Shown here piece by piece: positions 8,632 to 17,493 of a DNA stretch of 64,000 nucleotides. The notes below the pieces were generated by a model. The model was not told the origin of the DNA, made no database searches, and saw nothing but the letters and a program-made list of their open reading frames with translations. The translations under genes were made by a program, and so were the position numbers. The DNA is from Candidatus Desulfosporosinus nitrosoreducens (GTDB lineage: Bacteria > Bacillota > Desulfitobacteriia > Desulfitobacteriales > Desulfitobacteriaceae). The DNA lies in NCBI RefSeq assembly GCF_030954495.1, contig NZ_JAVHUW010000060.1:1-64000 (forward strand), given 5' to 3'. How positions within the stretch are numbered: the stretch's first letter is position 1; the number at the start of each line of letters is the position of its first letter.

Positions 8632-9180
8632 TTAAAATTCAATTCCCTTCCTCCCGACAATTCCCTTGCGGAAAGGATGCTTGACGGGGGTGATGTCGGA
8701 AACATAATCTGCCATTTCTATCAGTTCCTTGGGAGCGTAGCTTCCCGTCATGACCACCTCCAGCTTCTGAGGTTTATTTTTCAAAAACTGCACAATAGTT
8801 TTTTTGCTTATAAAGCCTGTCAAAATTGCCCCCATCACTTCATCCATGATAAACACGTCCCAATCTTCACTGTCAACTAACTGAAGGCTGTAGTTCAGCA
8901 AAGCTTCAGTGTTTTCCCTCAAGCCTCTTCTTTGTTCTCCATTTAAATTCCAGAGGAAATTAGTTTCTTCTGCCCGGCAGAGCTTAAAATTTGGTTCCAG
9001 TTTTTGAAGAATTGCTGTCTCTCCGGTCTCAGCCCCTTTAAGAAATTGGACCATTAAGACCCTTAAATTATTGCCAACCGCTCTGATTGCCAGGCCAACT
9101 GCTGAAGTCGTCTTCCCTTTGCCCTCTCCGGTGTAGATATGCACTAAACCAGTCAAGTGTTTACCTTCTTTCTCATCCAT
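8632..9180 (-). CDS. cobO: Cob(I)alamin adenosyltransferase, CobO/BtuR type
   Basis: The predicted enzyme transfers the adenosyl group of ATP to cob(I)alamin or cobinamide to give the adenosyl form, in the cytoplasm. The 182-residue length is typical of CobA/CobO/BtuR. The P-loop GEGKGKTT is at residues 18-25, followed by the family patterns VLMVQFLKG and VFIMDEVMGA, and the family's closing sequence KGIVGRKGIEF. The ATG at 9180 has no good ribosome site. A UUG at 9156 has AGAAGG 7 nt upstream and would give MTGLVHIYTGEGKGKTT, closer to usual family N-termini, so the true start may be 9156. It follows CobK by 22 bases and is the last gene before the riboswitch promoter. Its job is probably to adenosylate imported or salvaged corrinoids. 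Confidence 0.92.
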   Translation of the reverse strand: MDEKEGKHLTGLVHIYTGEGKGKTTSAVGLAIRAVGNNLRVLMVQFLKGAETGETAILQKLEPNFKLCRAEETNFLWNLNGEQRRGLRENTEALLNYSLQLVDSEDWDVFIMDEVMGAILTGFISKKTIVQFLKNKPQKLEVVMTGSYAPKELIEMADYVSDITPVKHPFRKGIVGRKGIEF

Positions 9181-9201
9181 TTCTGAAAATTATTTGCTGA
9201 G

Positions 9202-9987
9202 TTAATAGCTGCTTTTTCGCTGGTCCATGAGATTATAAAACCACCGCTCCGAATTAAGATCCGTTGCGGAAACATTCTCGTCTATCCAGGCCATTAATTC
9301 ACTGACGGTATTTACGATCAGTCTGCCCCTTTCTTGGGCTCTTTGCAGAAAAACTATCTCTATTCCCAGTTCTAAGGCCGCTGAGATTTTGGTGTCGGTT
9401 CCGCCGGCGGAACCGCTGTCCCTTGTCAAAAGAATATCTACCCCATAAAACTTAAACAAAACCTTATTGATATCTTTCGAAAAAGGCCCTTGCATCGCCA
9501 CAATATTTTTGGAGCGAATCCCCATTTCCTTACACTTTTTAATGATTTGAACTTCCGGAAGGATACGTACCACCAAACGGGCAGACTTGGCAAGCTTGCT
9601 GCGGACAATAGTTTCCAGCCGATATCTGCCTGTAGTAACAAAAACCGTGATCAAACGCCGCCTTTCCTGGGCCAAAACCGCTACCCTTTGCTCCAGCCCA
9701 ACTATGACTTCTTCCCAATCCTCTGCAGGAAAAATCAGCGGGCTCACAGGAAGTTCGGTTTCAGGGCGCTGAAGTCTGAGATAAGGGATTTTTTCATGGA
9801 GACACCAGTGACGTAATTGAGCAAGTTTAGCACTGACCGAGGGATGGCTCACATCAATAATCAAATGAGGAACTTGCGGACACTCATGTTCTGCCCAGGT
9901 GGGCATATGAAGCAACTCAAGTCCCCGTTTATTAAGATTTTCCTTTACCTCACGGGCCTCTGCCGTTTCTCCCAAAAGAATAATCAT
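9202..9987 (-). CDS. cobK: Precorrin-6A/cobalt-precorrin-6A reductase (CobK/CbiJ)
   Basis: The predicted NAD(P)H-dependent enzyme reduces (cobalt-)precorrin-6A in corrin ring synthesis. The 261 residues match the CobK/CbiJ family: N-terminal MIILLGETAEAREV, the central HLIIDVSHP segment, VFVTTGRYRLE, the MQGPFSKDIN motif, and the C-terminal LLTRDSGSAGGTDTKI nucleotide-binding segment. A GGAGG site lies 8 nt before the ATG. It sits between the ECF S-component gene and cobO without other ring-synthesis genes nearby, so in this window it is an isolated biosynthetic gene within a transport and salvage cluster. The other cobalamin genes may lie elsewhere in the genome. Confidence 0.85.
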   Translation of the reverse strand: MIILLGETAEAREVKENLNKRGLELLHMPTWAEHECPQVPHLIIDVSHPSVSAKLAQLRHWCLHEKIPYLRLQRPETELPVSPLIFPAEDWEEVIVGLEQRVAVLAQERRRLITVFVTTGRYRLETIVRSKLAKSARLVVRILPEVQIIKKCKEMGIRSKNIVAMQGPFSKDINKVLFKFYGVDILLTRDSGSAGGTDTKISAALELGIEIVFLQRAQERGRLIVNTVSELMAWIDENVSATDLNSERWFYNLMDQRKSSY

Positions 9988-9989
9988 CC

Positions 9990-10095
9990 TTCGCTCCTCC
10001 TTCTTCTCTCTTCTATACTTCTTTTCTCCTCTATCTTCTTTTCTCCTCTATTTTTTTACTCTTCTTTTATTCTTTACTGTTTAGTGTTCAACACC
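9990..10095 (-). other. Purine-rich spacer with imperfect repeats
   Basis: The minus strand of this spacer is almost all A and G. It contains two near copies of ATAGAGGAGAAAAGAAG and further AGAAG units just ahead of cobK. No hairpin or promoter stands out; the cobK ribosome site is at its end. Confidence 0.6.
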
Positions 10096-10101
10096 TTTTT
10101 A

Positions 10102-10815
10102 TCAGCTGTTTTCCAACAAGCCGAATTTTGTTTTAATCCGCTCCAGCCTTCTAAGCCAAGGCTTCGCCAAAACCGCCAGGAAGATTAGGGTGGTCAGAGC
10201 GTGGGTAAAATCGAACCAGAAGCTGGAGACGTAGGCTCCGATCACCGCCTGATAGGTGATGGGCTGAATGAAGCCGATCACATACCAAATATTCATCACC
10301 CAGCCAAAGCCAAACCCGCTCAGAAAACCAAAGACGGCCAAACTTAATCTGCTGCGCAGCCAGCCGGCCTTGCCGAACATTCCGGCCGCAAAGCCAATCA
10401 GACCCCAGGAAAACATCTGCCAAGGGGTCCAAGGCCCCTGCCCAAAAAACAGGTTCGAGGTAAGGGCGGCCACGGCGCCCGTCAAAAACCCGGCCTCCGG
10501 TCCAAAGGCCAAAGCCGTAATGATCACCACCGCCGAGGTGGGTTTGACTTGGGGAAGCGCGGCAAATGCCACTCGCCCTAAAGCGCCGATGCCGGCCATG
10601 ACGGCAATGACGACCAATTCCCGGGCCTCCGGCCGGCGTTTCTCAAAACTCAGGAAAAAAGGGATCATCATCAGAAGGATCAAGAGAATACTCAGGAAAC
10701 CATAATTCCTGTCCCCCATTAACGTGAAACCAATCAACAAGCAGGGCAAGGCGGCCACCAAGGCCCAGCGGATTATTTGGAGGCGGCGACCCTGGGGGTC
10801 TGTAGGGTTTGACAT
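10102..10815 (-). CDS. ECF transporter S-component, candidate cobalamin/corrinoid-specific subunit
   Basis: A 237-residue integral membrane protein with about six hydrophobic segments and a typical S-component core. ARELVVIAVMAGIGALGR, VKPTSAVVIITALAFGPEAGF and LTSNLFFGQGPWTPWQM are the hallmarks of the CbrT-like/ECF substrate-binding group. S-components bind the vitamin and dock on an EcfT-EcfA module. Its ATG lies 43 bases inside the end of the upstream ATPase gene, so the two are translationally coupled. CobK, CobO and a cobalamin riboswitch lie just downstream, which makes a corrinoid the best substrate guess. The substrate cannot be read from the sequence itself. Confidence 0.82.
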   Translation of the reverse strand: MSNPTDPQGRRLQIIRWALVAALPCLLIGFTLMGDRNYGFLSILLILLMMIPFFLSFEKRRPEARELVVIAVMAGIGALGRVAFAALPQVKPTSAVVIITALAFGPEAGFLTGAVAALTSNLFFGQGPWTPWQMFSWGLIGFAAGMFGKAGWLRSRLSLAVFGFLSGFGFGWVMNIWYVIGFIQPITYQAVIGAYVSSFWFDFTHALTTLIFLAVLAKPWLRRLERIKTKFGLLENS

Positions 10816-12503
10816 TGTCTAATCACATCCTTACAAGTGACTGCTTGGGGGAAAATCCCACGGGCCATGCGGTTGGCGGCTGTAGTATAAAAGCTGTTGC
10901 CGGCAAAAAATTCCCGCGGGCTTCCCTCCGAGACAATCTCTCCATCGAACAGCAGCGCACAGCGGTCTCCGTACTCGGCGGCAAATTCCAGATCGTGGGT
11001 CACTGCCACAATGGCCACCCCCTGAGAGCAGAGCCGGACAAGAATTCCGGCTAAGCCTTCTTTAGAGCAGGCATCCAATCCTTTCGTAGGTTCGTCCAGC
11101 AGGATAACCTTAGGCCGGAGCAGCAAAAGCTTGGCTATCCCGACCTTTTGCTGCTCCCCGCCGCTTAAATTGTAAGGATGACGCTGGAGCAAGGCTTCAA
11201 TCCCCAGTTCTTCCACTAATTTAGAGATTGCCTCTTCCTGCACTGTTTTATCCTGCTCAATCAGCCCCGCTGTTTCTTCCAGTTCTCCCCGCACCGTTTC
11301 CGAGGCAAACAACGCTTTAGGATTCTGGGGCAGCACGACCAAATTGTGGCGATACAGGTCACCCCCTTTAAAGTCGGCAAGTTTTCTTCCCCTGACCCAA
11401 ACCTGCCCCCGCTTTAGCTTCAGGGTCCCGGACAACACCCCCAAAAGGGTGGTCTTGCCCGTGCCATTGCCACCCAGCAGACAGAGGATTTCTCCAGGAT
11501 AAGCCTGCAGGAACACCCCTCGGAGAATGTCACCCCCTTCGGCGGAGTATTTAAACCAGACTTCCCGGGCCTCAAGAGCCGGCCTGCTGTCCCCGGTCTT
11601 TGTTTCCCGACTAAAGGCAGTCTTTTTTAAATTACCCGGCCATTCCGCTCCTATCCCCTCGGCTGAGTCGTGCCGGACATACTGCCGCAGCCACTGCCGC
11701 CCTTCCCGCACCGTCAGAGGGCACTTTCCTCTCAATTGCAATTCGCTGTAAATCCGCACGGGCGAAGGAAGGGCTTTAAAGATCCCCTGCCGGTTGTCTG
11801 CTTCTAACACCTGGGCGATTTCCTCCGGCTTGTCGGCCCAGAGAATCCGCCCCTTCTCCAAGACAACGACCCGGTCCGTCAGGGGGAAGATTTCTTCCAG
11901 CCTGTGCTCGCTCAGGATAACCGTAACGGCTAAGTCGCGATTGATTTTTTCAATCATGGTCAGAAACTCCTGAGCAGCAATGGGGTCAAGCTGAGCCGTA
12001 GGCTCGTCGAGTAAAAGCAGCCTGGGCTGCATAACCATGATGGCGGCCAAATTCAGAATTTGCTTCTGTCCCCCGGACAAATCGGCCACGGAGCGGCGAA
12101 ACCAACTCTCGATACCGAAAAAGCCGGCCATTTCCGCGACCTTACGCCGGATCTCTCCACTCTCCGTCCCGATATTTTCCAAACCAAAAGCCAGTTCATG
12201 CCAAACTGTGTCCGTCACAATCTGAGTCTCGGGATTTTGCTGGACAAAACCGATTTCCAGCGCAGCGGCACGCCGCTCCAGCTGCTCGATGTTTCGCCCT
12301 GCGTAACAGATTCCCCCGCTCTTAGGCCCATGCGGGCGCAGCTCAGGTTTAAGGTGGCGCAGCAGCGTGCTTTTGCCGCAGCCGGAGGGACCGATCAGCA
12401 GAATTAATTCCCCCTCCCCTACCTCCAGCGTGATATTATCCAGCGCTTTCTGAGGGGATTCAGGATAAGCGAAACTTAAGTTACTGATTTGTAAGAGCGC
12501 CAT
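10773..12503 (-). CDS. ECF transporter energy-coupling ATPase, two fused nucleotide-binding domains (module 1)
   Basis: A 576-residue double ABC ATPase equivalent to EcfA1 plus EcfA2. Domain 1 has Walker A GPSGCGKST, a Q-loop with NPETQIVTDTVWHELAFGLEN, signature LSGGQKQ and Walker B LLLLDEPTAQLDP. Domain 2 has GGNGTGKTT, LSGGEQQKVG, VILLDEPTKGLD and the H-loop VTHD. The ATG at 12503 is chosen because it has GGGAGA about 8 nt upstream and gives MALLQISNLSFAY, in line with the paralogue; the longer frame to 12632 only adds residues antisense-like to the T gene. It overlaps the T-component gene by 28 bases and the S-component gene by 43 bases. It powers uptake together with the membrane subunits. 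Confidence 0.93.
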   Translation of the reverse strand: MALLQISNLSFAYPESPQKALDNITLEVGEGELILLIGPSGCGKSTLLRHLKPELRPHGPKSGGICYAGRNIEQLERRAAALEIGFVQQNPETQIVTDTVWHELAFGLENIGTESGEIRRKVAEMAGFFGIESWFRRSVADLSGGQKQILNLAAIMVMQPRLLLLDEPTAQLDPIAAQEFLTMIEKINRDLAVTVILSEHRLEEIFPLTDRVVVLEKGRILWADKPEEIAQVLEADNRQGIFKALPSPVRIYSELQLRGKCPLTVREGRQWLRQYVRHDSAEGIGAEWPGNLKKTAFSRETKTGDSRPALEAREVWFKYSAEGGDILRGVFLQAYPGEILCLLGGNGTGKTTLLGVLSGTLKLKRGQVWVRGRKLADFKGGDLYRHNLVVLPQNPKALFASETVRGELEETAGLIEQDKTVQEEAISKLVEELGIEALLQRHPYNLSGGEQQKVGIAKLLLLRPKVILLDEPTKGLDACSKEGLAGILVRLCSQGVAIVAVTHDLEFAAEYGDRCALLFDGEIVSEGSPREFFAGNSFYTTAANRMARGIFPQAVTCKDVIRQCQTLQTPRVAASK

Positions 12504-13363
12504 TGCAGTTTCTCTCCCAACTCGATCAAACTGGGCAGCAAAGCCAGAACCCAAAAACACAGATACATGCCCAGGGCGGGCCAGGACAGGTCTAAAGGCG
12601 CGAGTGAGGGATAGAAGCTCAAGGCTCCCCATCCCCTCAGGTAACCAATCAAACAGGCAATCCCTAAGACAGCGACAAAGCTAAGCAAGATCCCATCGCG
12701 CCGGGAAAATCTGTAGAGAGAAAAGGAGGAGCGGTTTCTTAAGCCATACCCCCTGGCTTTCATAGAATCCGCGGTTTCTATCCCGTCTTCCAAAGCCCAG
12801 CTAAGCAAGACGGAAAGCGTGCGCATGCTCCGCCGGAGCCTTTGCCAGATCCTTCCTTCCCCGGCATCCAAACCGATGGCCTGCTGAGCCGTGGCGATCA
12901 TTTTCAGGTGAAAGCGCAGCTTGTAAACCATTCTGATGCTCATGGTTATCAGCAAGGCCACCGTAGGGATCGTTTTGGCAAAAATATACAAGAACTTATC
13001 TGAAGTTATCACTTTATTGTAGCAAGAAAACCAGATGATGATTCCGACCAGGGAGGCAGCGGAACAAAAGCCATAGAGGGTGGACTCTAAAGTAACCGGC
13101 TGACCCAGAAAGAAAAACAAGACCGTTTGCCCTTGATGATTAAAGAGCGGATTCGCCAGGGCAATCAGCAAAAACATAGGCAGTCCGAATCTGAAATTAA
13201 AACGAAGGTCCCGCCAGCCATTCAAAAACCAGGAAAACAGACAGGCCGAGATCAGGTTCAGACCAACGAATACCGGATGCCGCAAAAGCATAGCTAAGGC
13301 CAAAATCACCATAAAGAAACTGAAGCTGACTACAGGGTGATAGGAAGCAAAGGCTTTGTTCAT
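12476..13363 (-). CDS. ECF transporter T-component (EcfT/CbiQ family), module 1
   Basis: A 295-residue membrane protein with several hydrophobic segments and the coupling motif DSMKARGYG typical of EcfT/CbiQ, which links the ATPases to the S-component. The start at 13363 (MNKAFASYHP) is chosen over 13384 because GAGGAG lies 7 nt upstream and because it aligns with the start of the paralogue at 18347 (MRTFATYHP). It overlaps the ATPase by 28 bases, exactly as in module 2. It follows the toroid/cell-wall-binding gene by about 40 bases, so all probably share one transcript. Confidence 0.9.
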   Translation of the reverse strand: MNKAFASYHPVVSFSFFMVILALAMLLRHPVFVGLNLISACLFSWFLNGWRDLRFNFRFGLPMFLLIALANPLFNHQGQTVLFFFLGQPVTLESTLYGFCSAASLVGIIIWFSCYNKVITSDKFLYIFAKTIPTVALLITMSIRMVYKLRFHLKMIATAQQAIGLDAGEGRIWQRLRRSMRTLSVLLSWALEDGIETADSMKARGYGLRNRSSFSLYRFSRRDGILLSFVAVLGIACLIGYLRGWGALSFYPSLAPLDLSWPALGMYLCFWVLALLPSLIELGEKLQWRSYKSVT

Positions 13364-13405
13364 CCTCCTTCTCCTCTTTGACATTCTTCTTTACTTGTTG
13401 TCACT

Positions 13406-15400
13406 CTATTTCTGCAAAGCGGATTTTAAAGCCTGCAGAGTACCGTCCGGAACAACGGCGCTGCCGCCGAGAACATAGGTTTCCGTGACCTGGCTGCGAA
13501 CCCCTTGGAGAAGCTGTTCTTGCCCGCTGCTCAAACCCTCTGCCTCGGTTGCCCCTCCGTTGACCAGCAAAATCCAGGCATTCGTCTGACCGGCAACGGC
13601 CGCCCCGGCCAAGGCATCGGCAAATCCCCTCCCGGTAGCCACAAAAATCTTGGCAGGGTTGGGCTGGAGTTCACTTAAAACCTCCAGGTTGGTGTCGAAG
13701 AGCGTTTGCCCGCTGTAGCGCGTCGGAGCGGGGAGCAATTGCTCCAAGGCCGGAGAGAGTACGGCCGGACCGCCAACCAGGAGAGTCTTGGTAATCCCCA
13801 GTTCGGCGATAGCCTTCTGAGTCGCTGGGGGCAAGGGGGCCGCTTGATCCGCATAAAGGATCGGCACGCCGTTGTAAGCGGCCCAAGCCGAGATGGAGAG
13901 CGCATCAGGATAACTGTGCAGGTAATCCCCGCTGACAATCACAGCTTGCCCTGAACCGCCCAACAGCTTGGCGATTTCATAGGCCGTGGCGTAGTGGTCC
14001 TCACCGGATACTCTCTGAACTTCCAGGCCCGCTTGAGTTAAGCTATCGGACACCGCTCTGCCGACAGCTCCCTCTCCCCCTATGATTAAAACCTTCTTAG
14101 CCCCCAAGGCTTGGATTTCTGTGAAGACCAGGTCAGGCAGACGGTCGGAGGGCGTCAGCAAAAGGGGCGCCTGGTATTTTTGGGCTAACGGCACAGCCGG
14201 CAGCGCGTCGGCTGAAACATCCCCCCGGGTGAGAAGAACCGTTTCCGCACCCTGGGGAAAGTTTTCTTTGGCAATCTCCACCGCCGTAGCGTAGCAATCC
14301 GCTCCGGCCAGACGCACTATCCCGGGAATTGAGGTTTCCGGCTGTTCTCCGGAAGAAGTCGGGTAAGGCAGCGCCTTTTCCGGGTTATAGTCGTATAAAG
14401 CAGACTTTTTATCCTGGAATCTCACATAGGCGGCCAGGGCAATCAGGGCCTGCTCGGAGGCCATATCATTAGTCTTGCCGTCCAGGGTGTGTTTAAAACC
14501 ACCGTCGTCAGCCCGGTACTGCAGCAGATTGCTTAAAAGGGTGTGGCCGTTTTTCACAAAGCGCGAGTCCGTATCCGGATCAAGTCCCAGAGAGCAGACT
14601 GCAATCATAGTTTGACAGACACTCTCGCTGTTGGTTGTCCCCCAGGACTGATAACCTCCGTTGGCGTCCTGCAGCCCGGACAGGCAAGTGAGGGCTTTTT
14701 CCACGGCGGCTTGCACAGCGGGTTGGCCGGCTCGGTAATAAGGAGCGAGAGCCTGAAGCGTCATGGCGGTAATATCCGTATCGCTGCTGCCGGTGCTGTT
14801 CAAGGAAAACCCGCCGTCCGGCAGCTGCTCATTTAAAATAATTCCCAATAGTTTTTCCCTGCTCCATTTAGCGTCGGAAGGAATGTCATACTTGCCGCTG
14901 TCCAGGGCAATCAAGCCAAATACCGGCCCGTTGATACCCTGAGCCTCAATGTCGGGGTAGTTGTAGATTTCGGCCACCAGGTCTTTGCCGCCGAAATCCC
15001 GCGGATTACCCTTGGCCGCACCCACGGCCAAAGTGATTCTCTCCAGATTAGTCACCTTACGGGCTGCGGAATCCCAGTCCTGGCTGATATACTTCTCGGT
15101 TTCCGCCAGATAAGTATCCAGCCCCTGATATTGCTCCAGTCTTCCCAGTCCGATGGTCGGCCAATTGTGAATTGTGGGATCGACATAAGCTTCACCGTCT
15201 GCGGCCTGGAAAGCAGCTTGAATATAGTTCCTTTCCCATTGGGTCAATGCATTGACCGCCTGATCGACTGCAGCACGGCTCACGTCAGTCTGGCCGGCTG
15301 TGGTTTCCGCGCCGGCCTCGGCTGCCAGACCGGCAAGACAAGTACTGACCAGCAGCAAGGTGACCAAGAGGAGGGCAAATGTCCCTTTTATTCGTTTCAT
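13406..15400 (-). CDS. Secreted alpha/alpha-toroid protein with three cell-wall-binding repeats (CWB2)
   Basis: A 664-residue protein. The ATG at 15400 has GGAAGGAG 9 nt upstream; a UUG at 15421 is less likely. A Sec signal peptide (residues 1 to about 30) is followed by a prenyltransferase/squalene-cyclase-like toroid (about 45-340). Its repeats include LPDGGFSLNSTGSSDTDITA, ANGGYQSWGTTNSES and ADDGGFKH. Three CWB2 repeats follow (about 355-660; RLAGADCYATA, RVSGEDHYATA, RYSGQTLFDTN, with VLIIGGEGAV and LLVGGPAVL cores), which are known to attach proteins to anionic wall polymers. There is no DUF4430 partner in this chain. Placed directly before an ECF T-A-S set and cobK/cobO, it may be a wall-held corrinoid binder; that role is inferred. 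Confidence 0.85.
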   Translation of the reverse strand: MKRIKGTFALLLVTLLLVSTCLAGLAAEAGAETTAGQTDVSRAAVDQAVNALTQWERNYIQAAFQAADGEAYVDPTIHNWPTIGLGRLEQYQGLDTYLAETEKYISQDWDSAARKVTNLERITLAVGAAKGNPRDFGGKDLVAEIYNYPDIEAQGINGPVFGLIALDSGKYDIPSDAKWSREKLLGIILNEQLPDGGFSLNSTGSSDTDITAMTLQALAPYYRAGQPAVQAAVEKALTCLSGLQDANGGYQSWGTTNSESVCQTMIAVCSLGLDPDTDSRFVKNGHTLLSNLLQYRADDGGFKHTLDGKTNDMASEQALIALAAYVRFQDKKSALYDYNPEKALPYPTSSGEQPETSIPGIVRLAGADCYATAVEIAKENFPQGAETVLLTRGDVSADALPAVPLAQKYQAPLLLTPSDRLPDLVFTEIQALGAKKVLIIGGEGAVGRAVSDSLTQAGLEVQRVSGEDHYATAYEIAKLLGGSGQAVIVSGDYLHSYPDALSISAWAAYNGVPILYADQAAPLPPATQKAIAELGITKTLLVGGPAVLSPALEQLLPAPTRYSGQTLFDTNLEVLSELQPNPAKIFVATGRGFADALAGAAVAGQTNAWILLVNGGATEAEGLSSGQEQLLQGVRSQVTETYVLGGSAVVPDGTLQALKSALQK

Positions 15401-15792
15401 TCTCTCTGACTCCTTCCCCAATATTCCTTTATCTCTTTTTAAACAGGGCTTGCTAAATTATTAAAAAAAACTGGATTTTGCCAGGGTTTACGGACAATTT
15501 TGAGGAATATACGTGCCTGAAAAAACAGTCTTTGGCAGCAAAAACTCTGCCCATGGAGGTAAAAACAACGTAGCGAAAAGCCAATAGTTAAGATGAAATC
15601 CGGCCGGGCTTGTACCAAGAATCTTACGCGCGTAAGATTCTTGGTACAAGCCTAGGACAAGGCTCTCAGAATTGCCCGGATTCTGATTGGGATATCGGCC
15701 GGAAAAATGGCAAGATTCTGGCCACCTACCACGTTCTGTGCCTTGAGAACAGACTCAAGCTTAGTTGGGAGGGCGGCACTTCATGGCATGCG
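15401..15792. other. Spacer between the two ECF modules, holds a 46-bp palindrome
   Basis: About 390 bases separate the module 2 ATPase from the toroid/CWB2 gene. No convincing ORF, promoter or riboswitch core was found. The only striking content is the perfect palindrome at 15607-15652. Short ORFs here read through that palindrome and lack ribosome sites. Confidence 0.5.
15607..15652. repeat. Perfect 46-bp palindrome
   Basis: The left arm GGCTTGTACCAAGAATCTTACG, a central CG and the exact reverse-complement right arm form an uninterrupted palindrome. There is no T-tract on either side, so it is not a classic intrinsic terminator. Confidence 0.92.
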
Positions 15793-17493
15793 CTAATCCC
15801 CTCCTGATGATGGCAGCTCTCCGTTTTGGCGGCAAAGCCGGACCACATCCTCCACCGTCACCGCGTTTTCGTACAAAGTGCGTGAAATGCGGCTGGCTGC
15901 CGTCGTGTAAAAGGTGTTGGCCGAGAAAAAATTTCTCGGGCTGTCGGCTCCGATAATCTCTCCTTCAAACAGCAGAGCGCAACAGTCCGCGGCAATGGCG
16001 GCAAATTCCACGTCATGAGTTGCCATAATCACCGTCAGACCCTGGCTTTTCAACTCATTAAGAATATCCTTCAGGGTATTTTTGGCATAAGCATCAATTC
16101 CTTTCGTCGGTTCGTCCAGCAGCAGGATTTGGGGCTGGAGAAGCAGAATTTTGGCCAAGGCCGCCCGCTGCTGTTCTCCGCCGCTCAGGTCATAAGGATG
16201 CTTTTTCAGCAAATGATCAATTTCCAGCAAAGCGGCGTTGCGGCGGATCATGGCCGCCGCTTCCCTTGGCTTATAGTCCATAGCGGAGCATAGTTCAGCA
16301 AAATCTTCTTCAACGCTGGATTTCAGAAACACCGTCTGCGGGTCCTGGGGCAAAAGAGCTAGGTTATGCCTGTATAACTCTTTGCCACCGTAGCGCTGAA
16401 TCTTTTGGCCGTTAATCTCCACTCTGCCGCGATAAGCACGGTTCTGGCCCGCAATCAGGCGCAAAAGGGTCGTTTTTCCCGAGCCGTTTTCTCCCAGGAT
16501 GGCGAGGGTCTCGCCCCGGGCCGCCTTAAAGGTCGTTCCTTTAAGAACGTCGGGAAGCTGGCGTTCATAGCGAAACCAGACCTCCTTCAAGTACACGGAG
16601 TTCTGTTCCCCCCCGTTTGCCGGCGGAGCTTGCTCAACCGGCAGACGGGAGATCGCATTTTGATAATGGTCTTCCAGAAAAAGCCGTCCTTCCTTGACCG
16701 TCAACGGGCATTGTCCCCGGGAATCAAGGGCTGTGAAAATGCGCACGGCACTGGGCATCCCCAGCAGCATGCGCCGGCCCTCCGCAGCCCTCCGCAAGGT
16801 CTCTCCCACCCGGGCCGGCGTGTCAGCAAGAAGAATGCGGCCCTGATCCATGACCGCGACCTTGTCGCTCAGGGCGAAAACCTCTTCCAAGCGATGCTCC
16901 GCCAGAATAATAGTCAAACCCAAATCACGGTTGAGTTTATAGAGGGTGAAGATAAATTCGGCGGCGCCGATAGGATCAAGCTGGGAGGTGGGCTCATCCA
17001 AAATCAAGACTTTAGGCTGCATGACCAGGATGGAGGCTAAGGTCAGCAGCTGCTTCTGACCGCCCGATAACTCGGAGGTTTTGCGCTCAAACCAGCGATT
17101 AATGCCGAAGAAGCAGGCAATTTCCCCCACGCGGCGACGAATTTCGGCATGGGAAACGCCCATATTTTCTAAGCCATAGGCCAGCTCATGCCATACTTTG
17201 TCGGTCACCACCTGCTGTTCGGGATTTTGCATGACAAAACCAATCTCCGCGGCGGCTGCCCGGTCGGAAAGCTGAGTCTGCGCTGTGCCGCAATAACGTA
17301 TTTCTCCGCTTTGGAGACCGTGGGGAGCGATTTCGCGCTTCAAAAGCCTCAATAAGCTGGTCTTGCCGCAGCCGGAGGGACCGCAGAGCAGCAGGAATTC
17401 CCCCTGGTTTACCGTGAGATTGATTTGATCCAAGGCTTTTCCCGTCTCACCGGGATAAGAGAAGGTCAGATTTTCGATCTGAAATAGTTCCAT
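15793..17493 (-). CDS. ECF transporter energy-coupling ATPase, two fused nucleotide-binding domains (module 2)
   Basis: A 566-residue paralogue of the ATPase at 10773-12503. Domain 1 has GPSGCGKTS, a Q-loop with NPEQQVVTDKVWHELAYGLEN, LSGGQKQ and VLILDEPTSQLDP. Domain 2 has GENGSGKTT, LSGGEQQR, ILLLDEPTKGID and ATHD. All catalytic motifs are intact, so both halves should be active. The ATG overlaps the T-component gene by 28 bases, the same overlap as module 1. No S-component follows. The upstream neighbours are instead anchored DUF4430 and toroid proteins, so this module either shares the S-component at 10102 or serves one encoded elsewhere. Confidence 0.93.
   Translation of the reverse strand: MELFQIENLTFSYPGETGKALDQINLTVNQGEFLLLCGPSGCGKTSLLRLLKREIAPHGLQSGEIRYCGTAQTQLSDRAAAAEIGFVMQNPEQQVVTDKVWHELAYGLENMGVSHAEIRRRVGEIACFFGINRWFERKTSELSGGQKQLLTLASILVMQPKVLILDEPTSQLDPIGAAEFIFTLYKLNRDLGLTIILAEHRLEEVFALSDKVAVMDQGRILLADTPARVGETLRRAAEGRRMLLGMPSAVRIFTALDSRGQCPLTVKEGRLFLEDHYQNAISRLPVEQAPPANGGEQNSVYLKEVWFRYERQLPDVLKGTTFKAARGETLAILGENGSGKTTLLRLIAGQNRAYRGRVEINGQKIQRYGGKELYRHNLALLPQDPQTVFLKSSVEEDFAELCSAMDYKPREAAAMIRRNAALLEIDHLLKKHPYDLSGGEQQRAALAKILLLQPQILLLDEPTKGIDAYAKNTLKDILNELKSQGLTVIMATHDVEFAAIAADCCALLFEGEIIGADSPRNFFSANTFYTTAASRISRTLYENAVTVEDVVRLCRQNGELPSSGGD

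Noticed and set aside
12504..12632. N-terminal extension of the module 1 ATPase
   Set aside because: The extra 43 residues are read from within the T-component gene, lack a ribosome site and are absent from the paralogue.
15607..15652. Palindrome as an intrinsic terminator
   Set aside because: No T-tract follows on either strand.
15610..15807. Plus-strand ORF of 65 codons
   Set aside because: It starts inside the 46-bp palindrome and has no ribosome site or family resemblance.
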